Positions 34,910 to 43,432 of a stretch of DNA of 64,000 nucleotides are shown piece after piece (the stretch's first letter is position 1; each line of letters opens with the position of its first letter). The position numbers and the translations under genes are program-made. The notes under the pieces were generated by a model. It was not told where the DNA came from and did not search any database. It worked only from the letters and a program-made list of their open reading frames with translations. This DNA comes from an uncultured Collinsella sp. (GTDB lineage: Bacteria; Actinomycetota; Coriobacteriia; Coriobacteriales; Coriobacteriaceae): NCBI GenBank assembly GCA_958415625.1, contig CATYZI010000003.1:33780-97779 (forward strand), read 5' to 3'.

Positions 34910-36057
34910 AAGGGCTTTCGCTGCAATGGCGCATAACGATTATGACGGCACTGCTGACGTGTGCGGCATGCGTACTGACGAACTGCTTGGTCGGCTATAC
35001 GGGCATGCGCTACATGGATGCCATCGGCAGCGACATCTCGGCCTTTAACGCAACCGGCGAAGATTCGCTCCAGGCGTTCGACCCAACGAAAGCGGCCCTC
35101 GATGACAAGGTCACAATCGTCGTAAATGACGCACAGGAGTCTTTTGGCACGACAGCCTGGTACATCACGGCTGGAGTCACACTCCTTGGCGGCGCGCTGG
35201 CATACTTTGCGAGCGGCCGTGCACTCAAACCGCTACGGGCTTTTGCAGCTCAGGTTGAGCGTGTGCAGCCTGACAACCTAAGCGAAATCAGACTCAATGA
35301 AGATGTGCCCACCGAGCTACAACGATGCAGCGCCTCTTTCAACGACATGATCGCTCGTCTTGGCGAAGGGTTCTCTGCACAGCGTCAGTTTACCGGCAAC
35401 GCCGCACACGAGCTTCGCACCCCGCTCGCCCTTATGCAAGCACAGATTGAACTATTCATCTCCGAGCACTCCGGTTTGCAACCCGAAACAGCCGAGCTGC
35501 TCGGCCTGCTACAAGAACAAACTGAGCGGATGTCGCGGATGACCAAGGTGTTGCTCGAGATGAGTGAGCTCCGCAGCGTTCCTTGCGAGGACGATGTTGA
35601 ACTTGGTCCCTTGTCCGAAGAGGTCCTCACCGACCTTGCGCCACTTGCCGAAAATAAGGGCATAGCCCTCAACTGTGCTGGAGACGCTTTAGTAATCGGG
35701 AGCGACACGCTCCTCTATCGGCTGGTGTTTAACCTGGTCGAAAATGCCATCCGTTACAGCCGCCCCGGCTCGACTGTCAACGTCTCCATCTGCGACAACA
35801 ACAGCCGCGTGTTCCTGCGAGTCGAGGACCAGGGCCCGGGAATACCCAAGCAGTACCGCGAGAGCATCTTCCAACCGTTCTTTCGCCTGGATAAATCCCG
35901 CAGCAGGGCATACGGCGGCGCAGGACTCGGACTCGCGCTCGTTTGGGAGATTGCAGCGCTTCACGGTGGCGCTGTAGAGGTCGAAGCAAGTTCCGAGAAC
36001 GGGACCACTATGCTCGCAAGCCTTCCAAAACGATCCGCAGCATTAACCGAACAGTAA
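34906..36057 (+). CDS. Sensor histidine kinase
   Basis: A 383-residue membrane kinase, partner of the OmpR-type regulator. Two transmembrane helices (about 8-28 and 83-102) flank a short sensor loop. A HAMP-like linker follows (GRALKPLRAFAAQVERVQPD), then the HisKA phospho-acceptor in NAAHELRTPLALMQ, N-box NLVENAIRYS, G-boxes DQGPGIP and GGAGLGLALV. The start ATG overlaps the regulator stop. The sensor loop is about 55 residues and gives no clue to the stimulus. Downstream is a terminator at 36065-36094. Confidence 0.94.
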   Translation: MKGLSLQWRITIMTALLTCAACVLTNCLVGYTGMRYMDAIGSDISAFNATGEDSLQAFDPTKAALDDKVTIVVNDAQESFGTTAWYITAGVTLLGGALAYFASGRALKPLRAFAAQVERVQPDNLSEIRLNEDVPTELQRCSASFNDMIARLGEGFSAQRQFTGNAAHELRTPLALMQAQIELFISEHSGLQPETAELLGLLQEQTERMSRMTKVLLEMSELRSVPCEDDVELGPLSEEVLTDLAPLAENKGIALNCAGDALVIGSDTLLYRLVFNLVENAIRYSRPGSTVNVSICDNNSRVFLRVEDQGPGIPKQYRESIFQPFFRLDKSRSRAYGGAGLGLALVWEIAALHGGAVEVEASSENGTTMLASLPKRSAALTEQ

Positions 36058-36064
36058 AACGAAA

Positions 36065-36094
36065 GGGGTCCCGCACACGTTTGCGCGGGACCCC
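36065..36094 (+). terminator. Hairpin after the sensor kinase
   Basis: A 10-bp stem GGGGTCCCGC/GCGGGACCCC with a 10-base loop, 8 bp after the kinase stop. Confidence 0.7.
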
Positions 36095-36131
36095 CTCCCT
36101 GTCAATGCAATTCGCCCAAAAGAGTAGAAGC

Positions 36132-36218
36132 TTACTCCCACTCAATAGTAAAAAGCTCTCTCCAGTTTGTTCCAGTTTGCCGCAGTTTGTTTTGGTTTGT
36201 CTTATTTACACCCAGTCT
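36132..36218. repeat. guaA-tail-like sequence with 10-bp repeats (possible attachment scar)
   Basis: TTACTCCCACTCAATAGT (36132-36149) reads on the minus strand as T-I-E-W-E-stop, the C-terminus of GuaA, a known integration target. It is followed by four units of a CAGTTTGTTC-like 10-mer in exact 10-bp register (36163-36202) and then TTACACCCAGT. A related layout (CTATTCCCACTCGATGGC then TTACACCCAGT) recurs at 61549-61602. The 10-mers could be integrase arm sites. No integrase gene is present. Confidence 0.45.
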
Positions 36219-36576
36219 CAAAAAATGCCGCGAATCCATGGGGGTCAAATCTGGGTCACGGATTATCAGGCCACCTGTAGCAATTTTGCGGGTCACAGTG
36301 GGTCACGGCAAGCTGCGAGCAGTACCGAATAGTCGCACGAACACTATATGTCAAGGGAGGGCAAGGTAGAGAAGCTCTACAAACCCTTAAAAGATCCTCC
36401 CTTCCTGCATGAACTCGAGGATGTTGGCATGGATGGATGCCGCCAAAACTTCTGTGCATCCGTTATCCAGCAGTTGTCTCTTTTGAAAACTAAGATCAGC
36501 CGTTGTAATGACCAAGATTGAAAAACATCTCAAGCGCTTTAATACGGTCGGTTTTGGCGAGGAATCCACCACGAGT
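36219..36576. other. Intergenic decayed sequence
   Basis: Minus-strand fragments in several frames look gene-like (a 61-codon frame at 36572..36387 and a DRIKALEMFFNLGHYNG-like piece in another), which suggests a degraded gene downstream of the helicase. No intact gene recognised. Confidence 0.4.
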
Positions 36577-39117
36577 CTACCCTTGTTCCTTAGCTATGAA
36601 TGTTTCAACCCTGGTTTCAAGGATCTGACCGGGGCGCAGGTCGTGCTGGTCGATTAGCGTCTCGCATTCCGCCAATCGACCTCTCTCATTAAGCGTTCCA
36701 TGACTTAGGATCGCAATCAATTGACCAATCGATTTTACAAGTCCGTTAAGCTTATTAAGCGTAAGCACTAATGCTGATTCTGCACTCGCATTCTTGTATG
36801 CCAAATTATTTGGATGAACAGATATTGCAAAACATTTCATTTTTGGATACTGAGCTCGTAACCACTCTTTTGCGACCTGAAGCTGTCCATGCTCTTGTTT
36901 CGTGAGCGGATTATCCGAAAGTTTTTCGTTTTTTGCTTCAAAGGCAAAAGCAATATCCTCATCTTCAAAAACCCAGGCAACGTCGGGTCCGTCACCGTTA
37001 TCGTCGTAACGTTTCGAGCTGGCACCAAGGTATTTCCCCAGCAGCTCAAGTTTTGATTCGAATTCTTTTGAATCGCATTGCTTCGATAAGGATTTCAAGT
37101 CTGAGTCGAATTTCGTCGACACATCGCTGCTTTTTCGAGTTTGGTACGAAATGAATTCAATTATCTTTCTTGCTTGCAAGCTAACGTCAGAGTCTGAGCT
37201 AGAGAACATGGGCTTAGCAAGTGAACGGTTGAGCCCGTTTGCGCGAGTCTGTAGCTCTCTGGAAGTCTCTACATCGTCATCCGAATAGGCAATTTGAGCT
37301 GCCAGGCGGAGGACAAGTCCCTTTACTGAATTGTCTATATTTTCACTATTCGTAAATCGTTTTAGGAGCTCGACAGCTCGACCACTCCTGCCTTTGCGCC
37401 ATTCGTTTAGCGCTTTTCTTTCACAGAGAGCAAAATCTTCGAGCATGCCGTCGTCAACAAATTCAAAATCGTTGACCTTATCTGCCACATAGCTTGACAA
37501 ATAGGCTGCAAAATCGGGGTCGTCATTGACTCCCTGATCGATAACCTCAACGAAGTCTTTTGCTGACTTTACTTCGTTCATAATGCCTTGCCCGCATTCG
37601 ATTTGGGCTCTTGTTGTAGGGGTCAAGAACACAGCATGGCGGTTGTCATTAACCCACTCGCAAAGATCGAATCCAATCAAAGCAACGACACAGTAATCAC
37701 CCGAACCCCTTGTACCTCTGCCCATTGCTTGCTCAATGTTTTGGGCGATTGAGCGGGCATAGACTTTGCTATGGACTAGGATTTTCGACATCAATTTATG
37801 GTGATCGGACATCCCCTTGGGGATGCCTGAGACGACAAGCATACGGCATGCATCGCCTGGCAAGTCAATACCGTTGTATCGATTTGCAAATACAATTGGT
37901 GTGTCCAGCTTGCTTACCTTCAGGGCGTTTACAGCCTGAACAACCTCGCTTCCTTTTACAGTGGGGATTCCCAATTGTTCCCATTGCTCTGCAGTTGCAA
38001 AGCTCGGTTCGAGGACTACGACGCCCTTTTTGTCTTTCGCAAGGGCAATCATTTTCTCGACGAGCGCGGTTCGAAGCTCTTCTTTTGCCCCAATCTCGAG
38101 AACCATCCTCCGCCCTACACCAGCAAGTGTTTTGGGGGAGATGACGTTGATGTCATCTTTCTTGCATCCAAACGATCTAACGATTGCACTTTCGTCAGCA
38201 AACGTTGCAGACATGTACACTCTTCTAGGTGCTTCTTCGAATGTCGGAAACTTCTCCACAAGGGGAAGAATTGGAGTAATTGAGAATCTGTCACGACTCA
38301 GCGTTGCAAGACAGTACTTGAGATCGTCTTTGATGAGATCCCAGCCAAAGCTTATAGAGTTTGCCGTAAGCGTGCCTTTTTTATTTGACGCTGCGAAATC
38401 AGAAATGCTTCGGGCGACCTTCTGTCGATGCTTTTCCCACGCCCAGAATGGGACCTCCAGCACCTCTTCGCCAGCTGTGCGAGTCCCAGAAACGAAATCG
38501 TCGAAAGTTGACACTTTATCGATATCATCAAAGCTTGAGCGAAAGAGCGTCGCAACTTCTTGATATAAGCCAGGCGCATCCGATGCATTTATCTCCACCG
38601 TGAATGCGCTTCGAACCGAGTCAAAGGAAGAGTGCGCATCATCTATGATGATTACTGAAACTTCCTCGGCTTCGGGTCCTCCTTCCAAGCCGAAGGAGGA
38701 CTTGCCGTTAAAGAGGGCTTGATAATGGGCAACGAGAATCGTTGAGCCATTTCTGAAATCCGCAGTAAGCGATCCCCTTCCGTTATATTCGGAAGCGGGT
38801 ATTCCAAGTGTCCTTGCTTGTTCGCACACTTGATGGACAAGCTGTTTGTTGTCGACAAGGTACAATGCTCCACGTTTTAGCTCTCGTGCACTAGAGAGGG
38901 CAATCAGCAGGCCTATAAGGGTTTTGCCGCCTCCCGTATTAAGCTTAATAACGGTGTCTTTCGTTTTTCTGTTAGCAAACCATGCATCAAGTACCTCAGC
39001 CTGGCTGCTATGTAAATCATCAAAGGATTGGGGTTTCGGCAGCCTATCGAAAATCTCATCAGGCTTTATGCGCAGCGTAGGGTTCTGCGATGCTGCCATC
39101 TTTTTAAAATCAACCAT
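36577..39117 (-). CDS. SF2 DEAD/DEAH-type helicase with C-terminal PD-(D/E)xK-like domain
   Basis: An 846-residue protein. Helicase core: Walker A TGGGKT (residues 61-66), motif II variant DDAH (159-162), motif III MSATF and motif VI QNIEQAMGRGTR, so it is a DEAD/DEAH-like ATPase of the restriction-helicase type. After a helical middle region (about 500-690), residues 710-740 hold GPDVAWVFED...FEAKN, with D712, E727 and K729 spaced as in PD-(D/E)xK nucleases. A fused nuclease-helicase role in defence is inferred; activity is unproven. Base composition is much more A+T-rich than its neighbours, a sign of transfer. An HsdR remnant and IS elements lie beside it. Confidence 0.8.
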   Translation of the reverse strand: MVDFKKMAASQNPTLRIKPDEIFDRLPKPQSFDDLHSSQAEVLDAWFANRKTKDTVIKLNTGGGKTLIGLLIALSSARELKRGALYLVDNKQLVHQVCEQARTLGIPASEYNGRGSLTADFRNGSTILVAHYQALFNGKSSFGLEGGPEAEEVSVIIIDDAHSSFDSVRSAFTVEINASDAPGLYQEVATLFRSSFDDIDKVSTFDDFVSGTRTAGEEVLEVPFWAWEKHRQKVARSISDFAASNKKGTLTANSISFGWDLIKDDLKYCLATLSRDRFSITPILPLVEKFPTFEEAPRRVYMSATFADESAIVRSFGCKKDDINVISPKTLAGVGRRMVLEIGAKEELRTALVEKMIALAKDKKGVVVLEPSFATAEQWEQLGIPTVKGSEVVQAVNALKVSKLDTPIVFANRYNGIDLPGDACRMLVVSGIPKGMSDHHKLMSKILVHSKVYARSIAQNIEQAMGRGTRGSGDYCVVALIGFDLCEWVNDNRHAVFLTPTTRAQIECGQGIMNEVKSAKDFVEVIDQGVNDDPDFAAYLSSYVADKVNDFEFVDDGMLEDFALCERKALNEWRKGRSGRAVELLKRFTNSENIDNSVKGLVLRLAAQIAYSDDDVETSRELQTRANGLNRSLAKPMFSSSDSDVSLQARKIIEFISYQTRKSSDVSTKFDSDLKSLSKQCDSKEFESKLELLGKYLGASSKRYDDNGDGPDVAWVFEDEDIAFAFEAKNEKLSDNPLTKQEHGQLQVAKEWLRAQYPKMKCFAISVHPNNLAYKNASAESALVLTLNKLNGLVKSIGQLIAILSHGTLNERGRLAECETLIDQHDLRPGQILETRVETFIAKEQG

Positions 39118-39131
39118 TTGATAGTCCTTAG

Positions 39132-39594
39132 CTATGCTGTTCGACGTTGCAAATCAGATGTTGCCTGTTTTGACCATTTCATCGCTTCGAAGCTGCAGTT
39201 CGATTCTGCCTTGAGGTTTTCAGTTTGTTCCAGGACCTTCTCAGATACCTCTTCGTCCCGCTCTTGCGGATAACCGTTCTTATAAAGCAGAACGGTAAGG
39301 TCCATGTTGAGCTGGCTTTTTAATGTTATCACGCGTTGACCAGTCAGCGTATTGAGCCTTGCCGTCGACGGACTCCTTGATAGCCTTGGCGAGAACAAGG
39401 TACTTCTCCTCCTCGTAGGGGAAGCCATGCTCGTTGCGCACCTTCACGAGGATGTCGCAGAAGGCCTTCTCCTCGAATGTAATGCCGAGCTTCTCGAACG
39501 ACTTCTCGTCTTCGTCCAACTCCTTCATATTGTAGCGCGCCTTGCCGCCTCGGTCGCCGCTCTCGTCCACGAATATGCTGAGCTCTCTCGCCAT
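39132..39594 (-). pseudogene. Chimeric remnant: DUF3800 start fused to a type I restriction HsdR C-terminus
   Basis: The frame starts at ATG 39594 with MARELSIFVDESGDRGG, the typical opening of DUF3800 proteins, and then runs into YNMKELDEDEKSFEKLGITF and VRNEHGFPYEEEKYLVLAKA, the DUF3387 C-terminal region of HsdR. At a run of five A residues near 39320-39325 it shifts frame: the HsdR-like text continues in another frame as LNMDLTVLLYKNGYPQERDE up to 39132. So it is a deletion fusion plus a frameshift. It is presumably not functional. It points to a lost type I restriction system here. Confidence 0.75.
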
Positions 39595-39621
39595 GGGCTC
39601 CTTATCGGGGCAGATAAATCA

Positions 39622-40337
39622 AAACCACCCCTAAAAGGGGTGGTTTGCTCTTAGGGCATAACCCTTGGATTGCCGGCACGCGTCTAAAGGCGCCGGCCCT
39701 CACGGGGTTCGGGCCGCACTGTAGGTTGACCCGTGACGGGCCGGTCAAACCGGCGCTATTTGCGCCCCGGCCCCCTATCGAAGGGGTCCTCGTACTCCTT
39801 GACGCTCAGCCGGTCGAGCGCGGTGTCGGCCTTCTCCTGCTCCCGGATGTACTTCGCGATCGTGGCCTCGTTCAGGCCGACGGTGGACACGTAGTAACCC
39901 TCGGCCCAGAACTTCCTGTTGCCGAACTTGTACTTCATGTTCGCGCGCCTGTCGAATACCATCAGCGAGCTCTTCCCCTTCAGGTAGCCCATCACGCTCG
40001 ACACGCTGTACTTCGGCGGTATCGCCAGCAGCATGTGGACGTGGTCGGGCATCAGGTGCCCCTCGATGATCTCTATCCCCTTGTACTGGCAGAGCTTCCT
40101 GAAGATCTCCCCAAGGTCGGACCTTAGTTTGGTTGTAGATGACTTTGCGCCTATACTTCGGCGTGAACACGACGTGGTACTTGCACATCCACTTCGTGTG
40201 CGACAGGCTGTAGGCCTTCTGGGCCATACGCCACCACCGCCCTCTCGACTCGGATTCCTTGCGACCTGAACAATCGCAAGTGTCCGGCGAGGGGGCGGCT
40301 TTGTAAAGCCGGTTGTCCCCACCCGCATAGCGGGTGG
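39622..40337 (-). mobile_element. IS200/IS605-family insertion sequence (approximate limits)
   Basis: Contains a Y1-transposase pseudogene. Subterminal hairpins AAACCACCCC/GGGGTGGTTT (39622-39646) and CCACCCGC/GCGGGTGG (40319-40337) are the expected palindromes at the two ends. No TnpB gene is present. Exact ends cannot be fixed, because this family makes no terminal inverted repeats or target duplications. Confidence 0.75.
39756..40227 (-). pseudogene. IS200/IS605 TnpA transposase, frameshifted
   Basis: The N-terminal half starts at ATG 40227 (MAQKAYSLSHTKWMCKYHVV, then FTPKYRRKVIYNQ). The C-terminal half continues in another frame (LRSDLGEIFRKLCQYKG, then GHLMPDHVHMLLAIPPKYSV, ending RLSVKEYEDPFDRGPGRK). 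The break is near 40128-40135, where an extra base gives YNQTK instead of the YNQYRSD expected. The catalytic HuH motif (HVH) and the Tyr region (GYYVSTVGLNEATIAKYIRE) survive. With the frame broken it is probably inactive unless a frameshift is tolerated. Confidence 0.85.
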
Positions 40338-40550
40338 TTTCTGATGCGCCGCGCTGCGCGCCCCGCACAGGCTAAAGCCTTTAACTAGAGCGAGGCCCAG
40401 TGGGTCCCGCCCTTACAAAACCCGAAGGCTTTCCATGTGTCTGTACTATGAGCCGTTGGGGAGCTAGATGTCAACCGGCATGCCGAGCTCAGTCACCTCA
40501 TCCTAGGGAACGGAGCAAAGGGGCGTCACTGCTTTTGACGGCGCTCTTAG
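40338..40550. other. Flank between IS200 and the protease gene
   Basis: No gene recognised. It includes GC-rich sequence with several short dyads next to the IS end, which may include part of the IS right end. Confidence 0.3.
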
Positions 40551-41315
40551 CTACAGCAGACCTTCCACGAAAGGTTTGAGCTTGACGAGCATCGCGTCGC
40601 TTCTGATGACTGTACCTAAATCGAGGTGCTCACTCTTCTCCTTCGTAATCGTCTGAGTGATTACGCCCATGAACAGCAGCCTGGAGCCGATGGCAATTCC
40701 GTCGGTCGTGGGATAGCTGCCCTGGTTGAGGATGAAGGCGGGACTGCCGCTGGAGCCCTCGAATACAGATGCGTCAACGAGGAACTCGCGCTTACCCTTG
40801 TAGTCGTTCCAAGCGGGCGTGGAAGTCCAGCCTTGCCTGATGAGGGGGGTCTTGTTGTAGTCGTCATAGAGCCCGCTGGGGTATCCGATAAAGGTGATTT
40901 GCTCGAGCGCCGCCAAATTGTCCAGCACACTCTTCTTTGGGATGAGTCCAGAGTCGATGGATCGGTAGAAGGGCCTCTTCCCGTTTTCTTCAAGCATGCT
41001 GAGAACAGGGGCCACCGGCATCGCAACCAAGTCGAGCTCTCCGAGCTTCTTCCCCTCGATGAATGACTTGTCGAAGTTCACGCTGATGGTCTCGCGTGAC
41101 GGGGCGTCACCTTCGGCTAGATTGATGACGAAGCGACCCTGAATCACATCCTTGAGGACATGGTGATTGGTAATGAGCAGGGGCACGTTTCGCCCGTCTT
41201 CAAGGTCATAGGAAAAGAAGAATCCTGTACCCGAGACGCCCGTGCCTTCGGTAGTAATGCCCACGATGGGGACCGTGGTAAAGAGCAGCTGTGTGCTCGT
41301 ATCATTAATGTTCAT
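40551..41315 (-). CDS. Trypsin-like serine protease
   Basis: A 254-residue protein with an S1/DegP-like chymotrypsin fold. Likely triad: His52 in LLITNHHVLKD, Asp95 in GELDLVAMPV and Ser189 in EGSSGSPAF. No signal peptide or PDZ domain is visible, so it may act in the cytoplasm or with the membrane partner. I chose ATG 41315 (MNINDTS), which has AAGGAG upstream inside the partner gene; the start overlaps the partner stop by 11 bp. This coupling points to a two-gene cassette. Similar soluble trypsin-like proteases appear in defence loci, so a protective role is possible but not shown. Confidence 0.8.
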   Translation of the reverse strand: MNINDTSTQLLFTTVPIVGITTEGTGVSGTGFFFSYDLEDGRNVPLLITNHHVLKDVIQGRFVINLAEGDAPSRETISVNFDKSFIEGKKLGELDLVAMPVAPVLSMLEENGKRPFYRSIDSGLIPKKSVLDNLAALEQITFIGYPSGLYDDYNKTPLIRQGWTSTPAWNDYKGKREFLVDASVFEGSSGSPAFILNQGSYPTTDGIAIGSRLLFMGVITQTITKEKSEHLDLGTVIRSDAMLVKLKPFVEGLL

Positions 41316-41847
41316 CGGTCTTGGTCTCCTTGTCATCGGGATCCGCCAGGTGTTCTAGGACGCGTTCGGCCAGATCAGATTTGCCCTGCTTCTCTTCTTT
41401 TCGGATAAAGATAAAAGCGACAAAGAGTCCTACTGCGCCACACGGTGCTACGCAGAGCATCAAGATACCGGGCAAAGATGCGAGATTGACAGATGACGAC
41501 AAACCCCCGAGAAACCAGCCCAGGAACGTTGTCGCAAGACCTAAAAGGATGTCAGGTTTGTAGGAAGGGCGCTCCTGCTTGGCCTGAAGGAGCATCTCCC
41601 TTGCTTTTCTCAGGTCGCTGTCGCGCTGTCCGACGTATGATTCCTGCAGGTATTCATTGGGGATGCGAACCTCGTGGTCCTGGCGCACGGCGACGTGCTC
41701 CCGGTCATTTATGAGGTGGATGCCGTTACTTGCCTCTCCAACGCTAGTATTGTCGCCCATGTGCTCGAATACGCTGTCGAGGTCAGCCCACCTGACTCTA
41801 TGGGCAAGCGCCCGGTCTTGTGGTGGGTTCTCTTGACCTTTCTCCAC
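41305..41847 (-). CDS. Two-TM membrane protein coupled to the protease
   Basis: A 180-residue protein. I chose GTG 41847 because a perfect AAGGAG lies five bases upstream; other in-frame starts lack one. Residues 1-110 are hydrophilic and charged (QESYVGQRDSDLRKAREMLL is helical). Two transmembrane helices follow (LLGLATTFLGWFLGGLSSSV and LPGILMLCVAPCGAVGLFVA), then a basic/acidic tail (IRKEEKQGKSDLAERVLEHL). No family recognised. Its 3' end overlaps the protease start, so the two are co-translated. Confidence 0.7.
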   Translation of the reverse strand: MEKGQENPPQDRALAHRVRWADLDSVFEHMGDNTSVGEASNGIHLINDREHVAVRQDHEVRIPNEYLQESYVGQRDSDLRKAREMLLQAKQERPSYKPDILLGLATTFLGWFLGGLSSSVNLASLPGILMLCVAPCGAVGLFVAFIFIRKEEKQGKSDLAERVLEHLADPDDKETKTDEH

Positions 41848-42129
41848 CAGATCTCCTTCGAACAAAGTCCTAGCGTCTTGCGGAGGTTTATGGTCACAGC
41901 AGAGACACCATGGTTCAACCAATATATCGATGGATAGATTATACCGTGCGGCTGATATGGCGACCAAGGGATGCTGCCGGCACGGCTGTGGGGTGCTAGC
42001 GACTTGCAGATTGCTGGTGACAGGCTACTACTAGCGGCGTGGCTTTGCTGTTGGCTCACTCCGCCGCCCGCCTCACGGCGCCGGGGGTTTCTCGGCGCAG
42101 TGAGGCGGCATCGGTTGTTCTAGCTGTTC

Positions 42130-42511
42130 TGTGCCAATAGGCTGTTTACACCCGGGTAGTGACAAATAAGGAGGGCTCCCACATGCTGCGAGTTGTCTAG
42201 ACGAACAGCAGAGAAGCCCTCCCATGGAGCAACATCCTAACGCAAGGCTCACCCCGAGGGGGCGCGAGACGCTCGTCTCGCGCATAGAGTCCGGCCTCGG
42301 CGTCGCCGAGACCGCGCGTCAGATGGGCGTCAGCCGCCAGACGGCGAGCAAGTGGCTGCGCCGCAGCAGGTCCGGAGAGCCCATGTCCGACCGCAGTAGC
42401 CGCCCGCGCAGGCTCGCGAGGTCCACGCCGCGCGAGATCGAGGACCGGGTCCGCGAGGCGCGCTCGTCACTGCCGCTCGCCCCGCCCGGGCTGGCGCCGG
42501 GCGCGCTATGC
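42130..42511 (+). mobile_element. Truncated IS481-family insertion sequence
   Basis: The left end begins near TGTGCCAATAGGCTGTTT (42130) and is followed by the 5' part of the transposase gene. The right part is missing: sequence joins the 3' end of the next minus-strand gene at about 42505. The rest of the 376-bp gap from 41848 has no gene I recognise. Confidence 0.65.
42224..42511 (+). pseudogene. IS481-family transposase, 5' fragment
   Basis: Starts at ATG 42224 (MEQHPNARLTPRGRETLVSR). About 95 residues show the helix-turn-helix of IS481 transposases (ETARQMGVSRQTASKWLRRS), then SRPRRLARSTPREIEDRV. The DDE catalytic core is absent. The reading frame is open further, but only as the shadow of the minus-strand gene. 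The truncation point coincides with the 3' end of that gene, so one deletion probably removed parts of both. Confidence 0.75.
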
Positions 42512-42793
42512 TTAGGGAGCGGTGGGCGCCTCCGGGGCAGCAGGGGACTCGGACGCGGTGATGCCGGAGGTGTCGACCTCGCCGATTCCGGCGAGCTGCT
42601 CGATGAGGGGGAGGCCCGTCGGGTCGTCCACCTCGACGCCGCCGAGCACGATGGTGCTGTCACGCGTGTCGATTTGGGTTGTGAACACGGCCGGGTCGAA
42701 ACCCGAAGCGATAAAGCCAATGCCCGCGAGGACAACACCCGCAGCAACGAGCCCGCCCGCCACGGCGAGGTAGATCTTCTTCGCGCTGGTCAT
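42512..42793 (-). CDS. Truncated membrane-anchored protein of the PadR/DUF1700 operon
   Basis: A 93-residue protein starting at ATG 42793 (MTSAKKIYLAVAGGLVAAGV) with AAAGGA nine bases upstream. One N-terminal transmembrane helix (LAVAGGLVAAGVVLAGIGFI) is followed by an Ala/Pro/Gly-rich, acidic tail (SESPAAPEAPTAP). In PadR/DUF1700 operons this position is usually taken by a longer DUF4097 beta-strand protein beginning with a similar helix. The gene stops where the IS481 remnant begins, so I infer a C-terminal truncation. It would remain attached to the membrane. Confidence 0.6.
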   Translation of the reverse strand: MTSAKKIYLAVAGGLVAAGVVLAGIGFIASGFDPAVFTTQIDTRDSTIVLGGVEVDDPTGLPLIEQLAGIGEVDTSGITASESPAAPEAPTAP

Positions 42794-42808
42794 GGTACTC
42801 ATTCCTTT

Positions 42809-43432
42809 CTACGCCGCGAGATGCGCGGCAGCGCCGCCCTTCTCGCCCTTACCCTTCCAGAAGGGCGAGGCGGCCTTCCTCGCCCAGAGCGCCGAGAGGC
42901 GCGCAATTTGTTTTGAGGCGGCCCAAGCGCCAGCACCAACGAAGAGCGCCACGCCGACGAGGCCGAGCCCCGCGCCCGCCGAGGCGAGGGCGTACGGGAA
43001 GTGGCCGATGATGACGCCGCTTATGGCAAGCAGGAGCTCAACTACGCCCACGCCCCCGAGTGCCGCCGCGACGATCCACACGCAGAGCGCCAGCACCCAG
43101 ATGCAGATATAGACCGTGACGGCCACGGCGGCGAAGGCGGCGAGCAGCGGCACCCACACCGGGGAGCCCACGATGGTCAGCACCAACAGCAGCGCGGTGC
43201 TGCGCCGGCGCGTCCTCGCGATCGCGCGCGGCACGGCGGGCAGGTCGTCGAGCGTGGCCTCCGCCACCTCGCCGGGCGTGCCCATGGCGGCCACGGCCTC
43301 CTCCTCGCTCATACCGTCCTCCATGCGGTCGGCGATGGCCTCCGCATAGAACGCCTTGGTCTCCTCCACCTGCTCGGCCGGCAGGCAGGCGAGCAGCTCG
43401 CCCAACCGGCCCAGAAACTCATCGCGCGTCAT
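42809..43432 (-). CDS. DUF1700-family (HAAS) membrane protein
   Basis: A 207-residue protein. The N-terminal HAAS helical domain (MTRDEFLGRLGELLACLPAE, then EETKAFYAEAIADRMEDGMS and EEAVAAMGTPGEVA) is the DUF1700 pattern that binds PadR-type regulators. Four hydrophobic helices follow. Start ATG 43432 after GAGGGGGC; it overlaps the PadR gene stop by 14 bp. DUF1700 proteins usually modulate the PadR repressor of the operon or act on envelope stress. Linked genes: PadR upstream and a truncated membrane protein downstream. Confidence 0.85.
   Translation of the reverse strand: MTRDEFLGRLGELLACLPAEQVEETKAFYAEAIADRMEDGMSEEEAVAAMGTPGEVAEATLDDLPAVPRAIARTRRRSTALLLVLTIVGSPVWVPLLAAFAAVAVTVYICIWVLALCVWIVAAALGGVGVVELLLAISGVIIGHFPYALASAGAGLGLVGVALFVGAGAWAASKQIARLSALWARKAASPFWKGKGEKGGAAAHLAA

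Noticed and set aside
42512..42916. Extension of the IS481 frame to 42916
   Set aside because: Only an open shadow of the minus-strand gene; transposase similarity ends at about residue 95.
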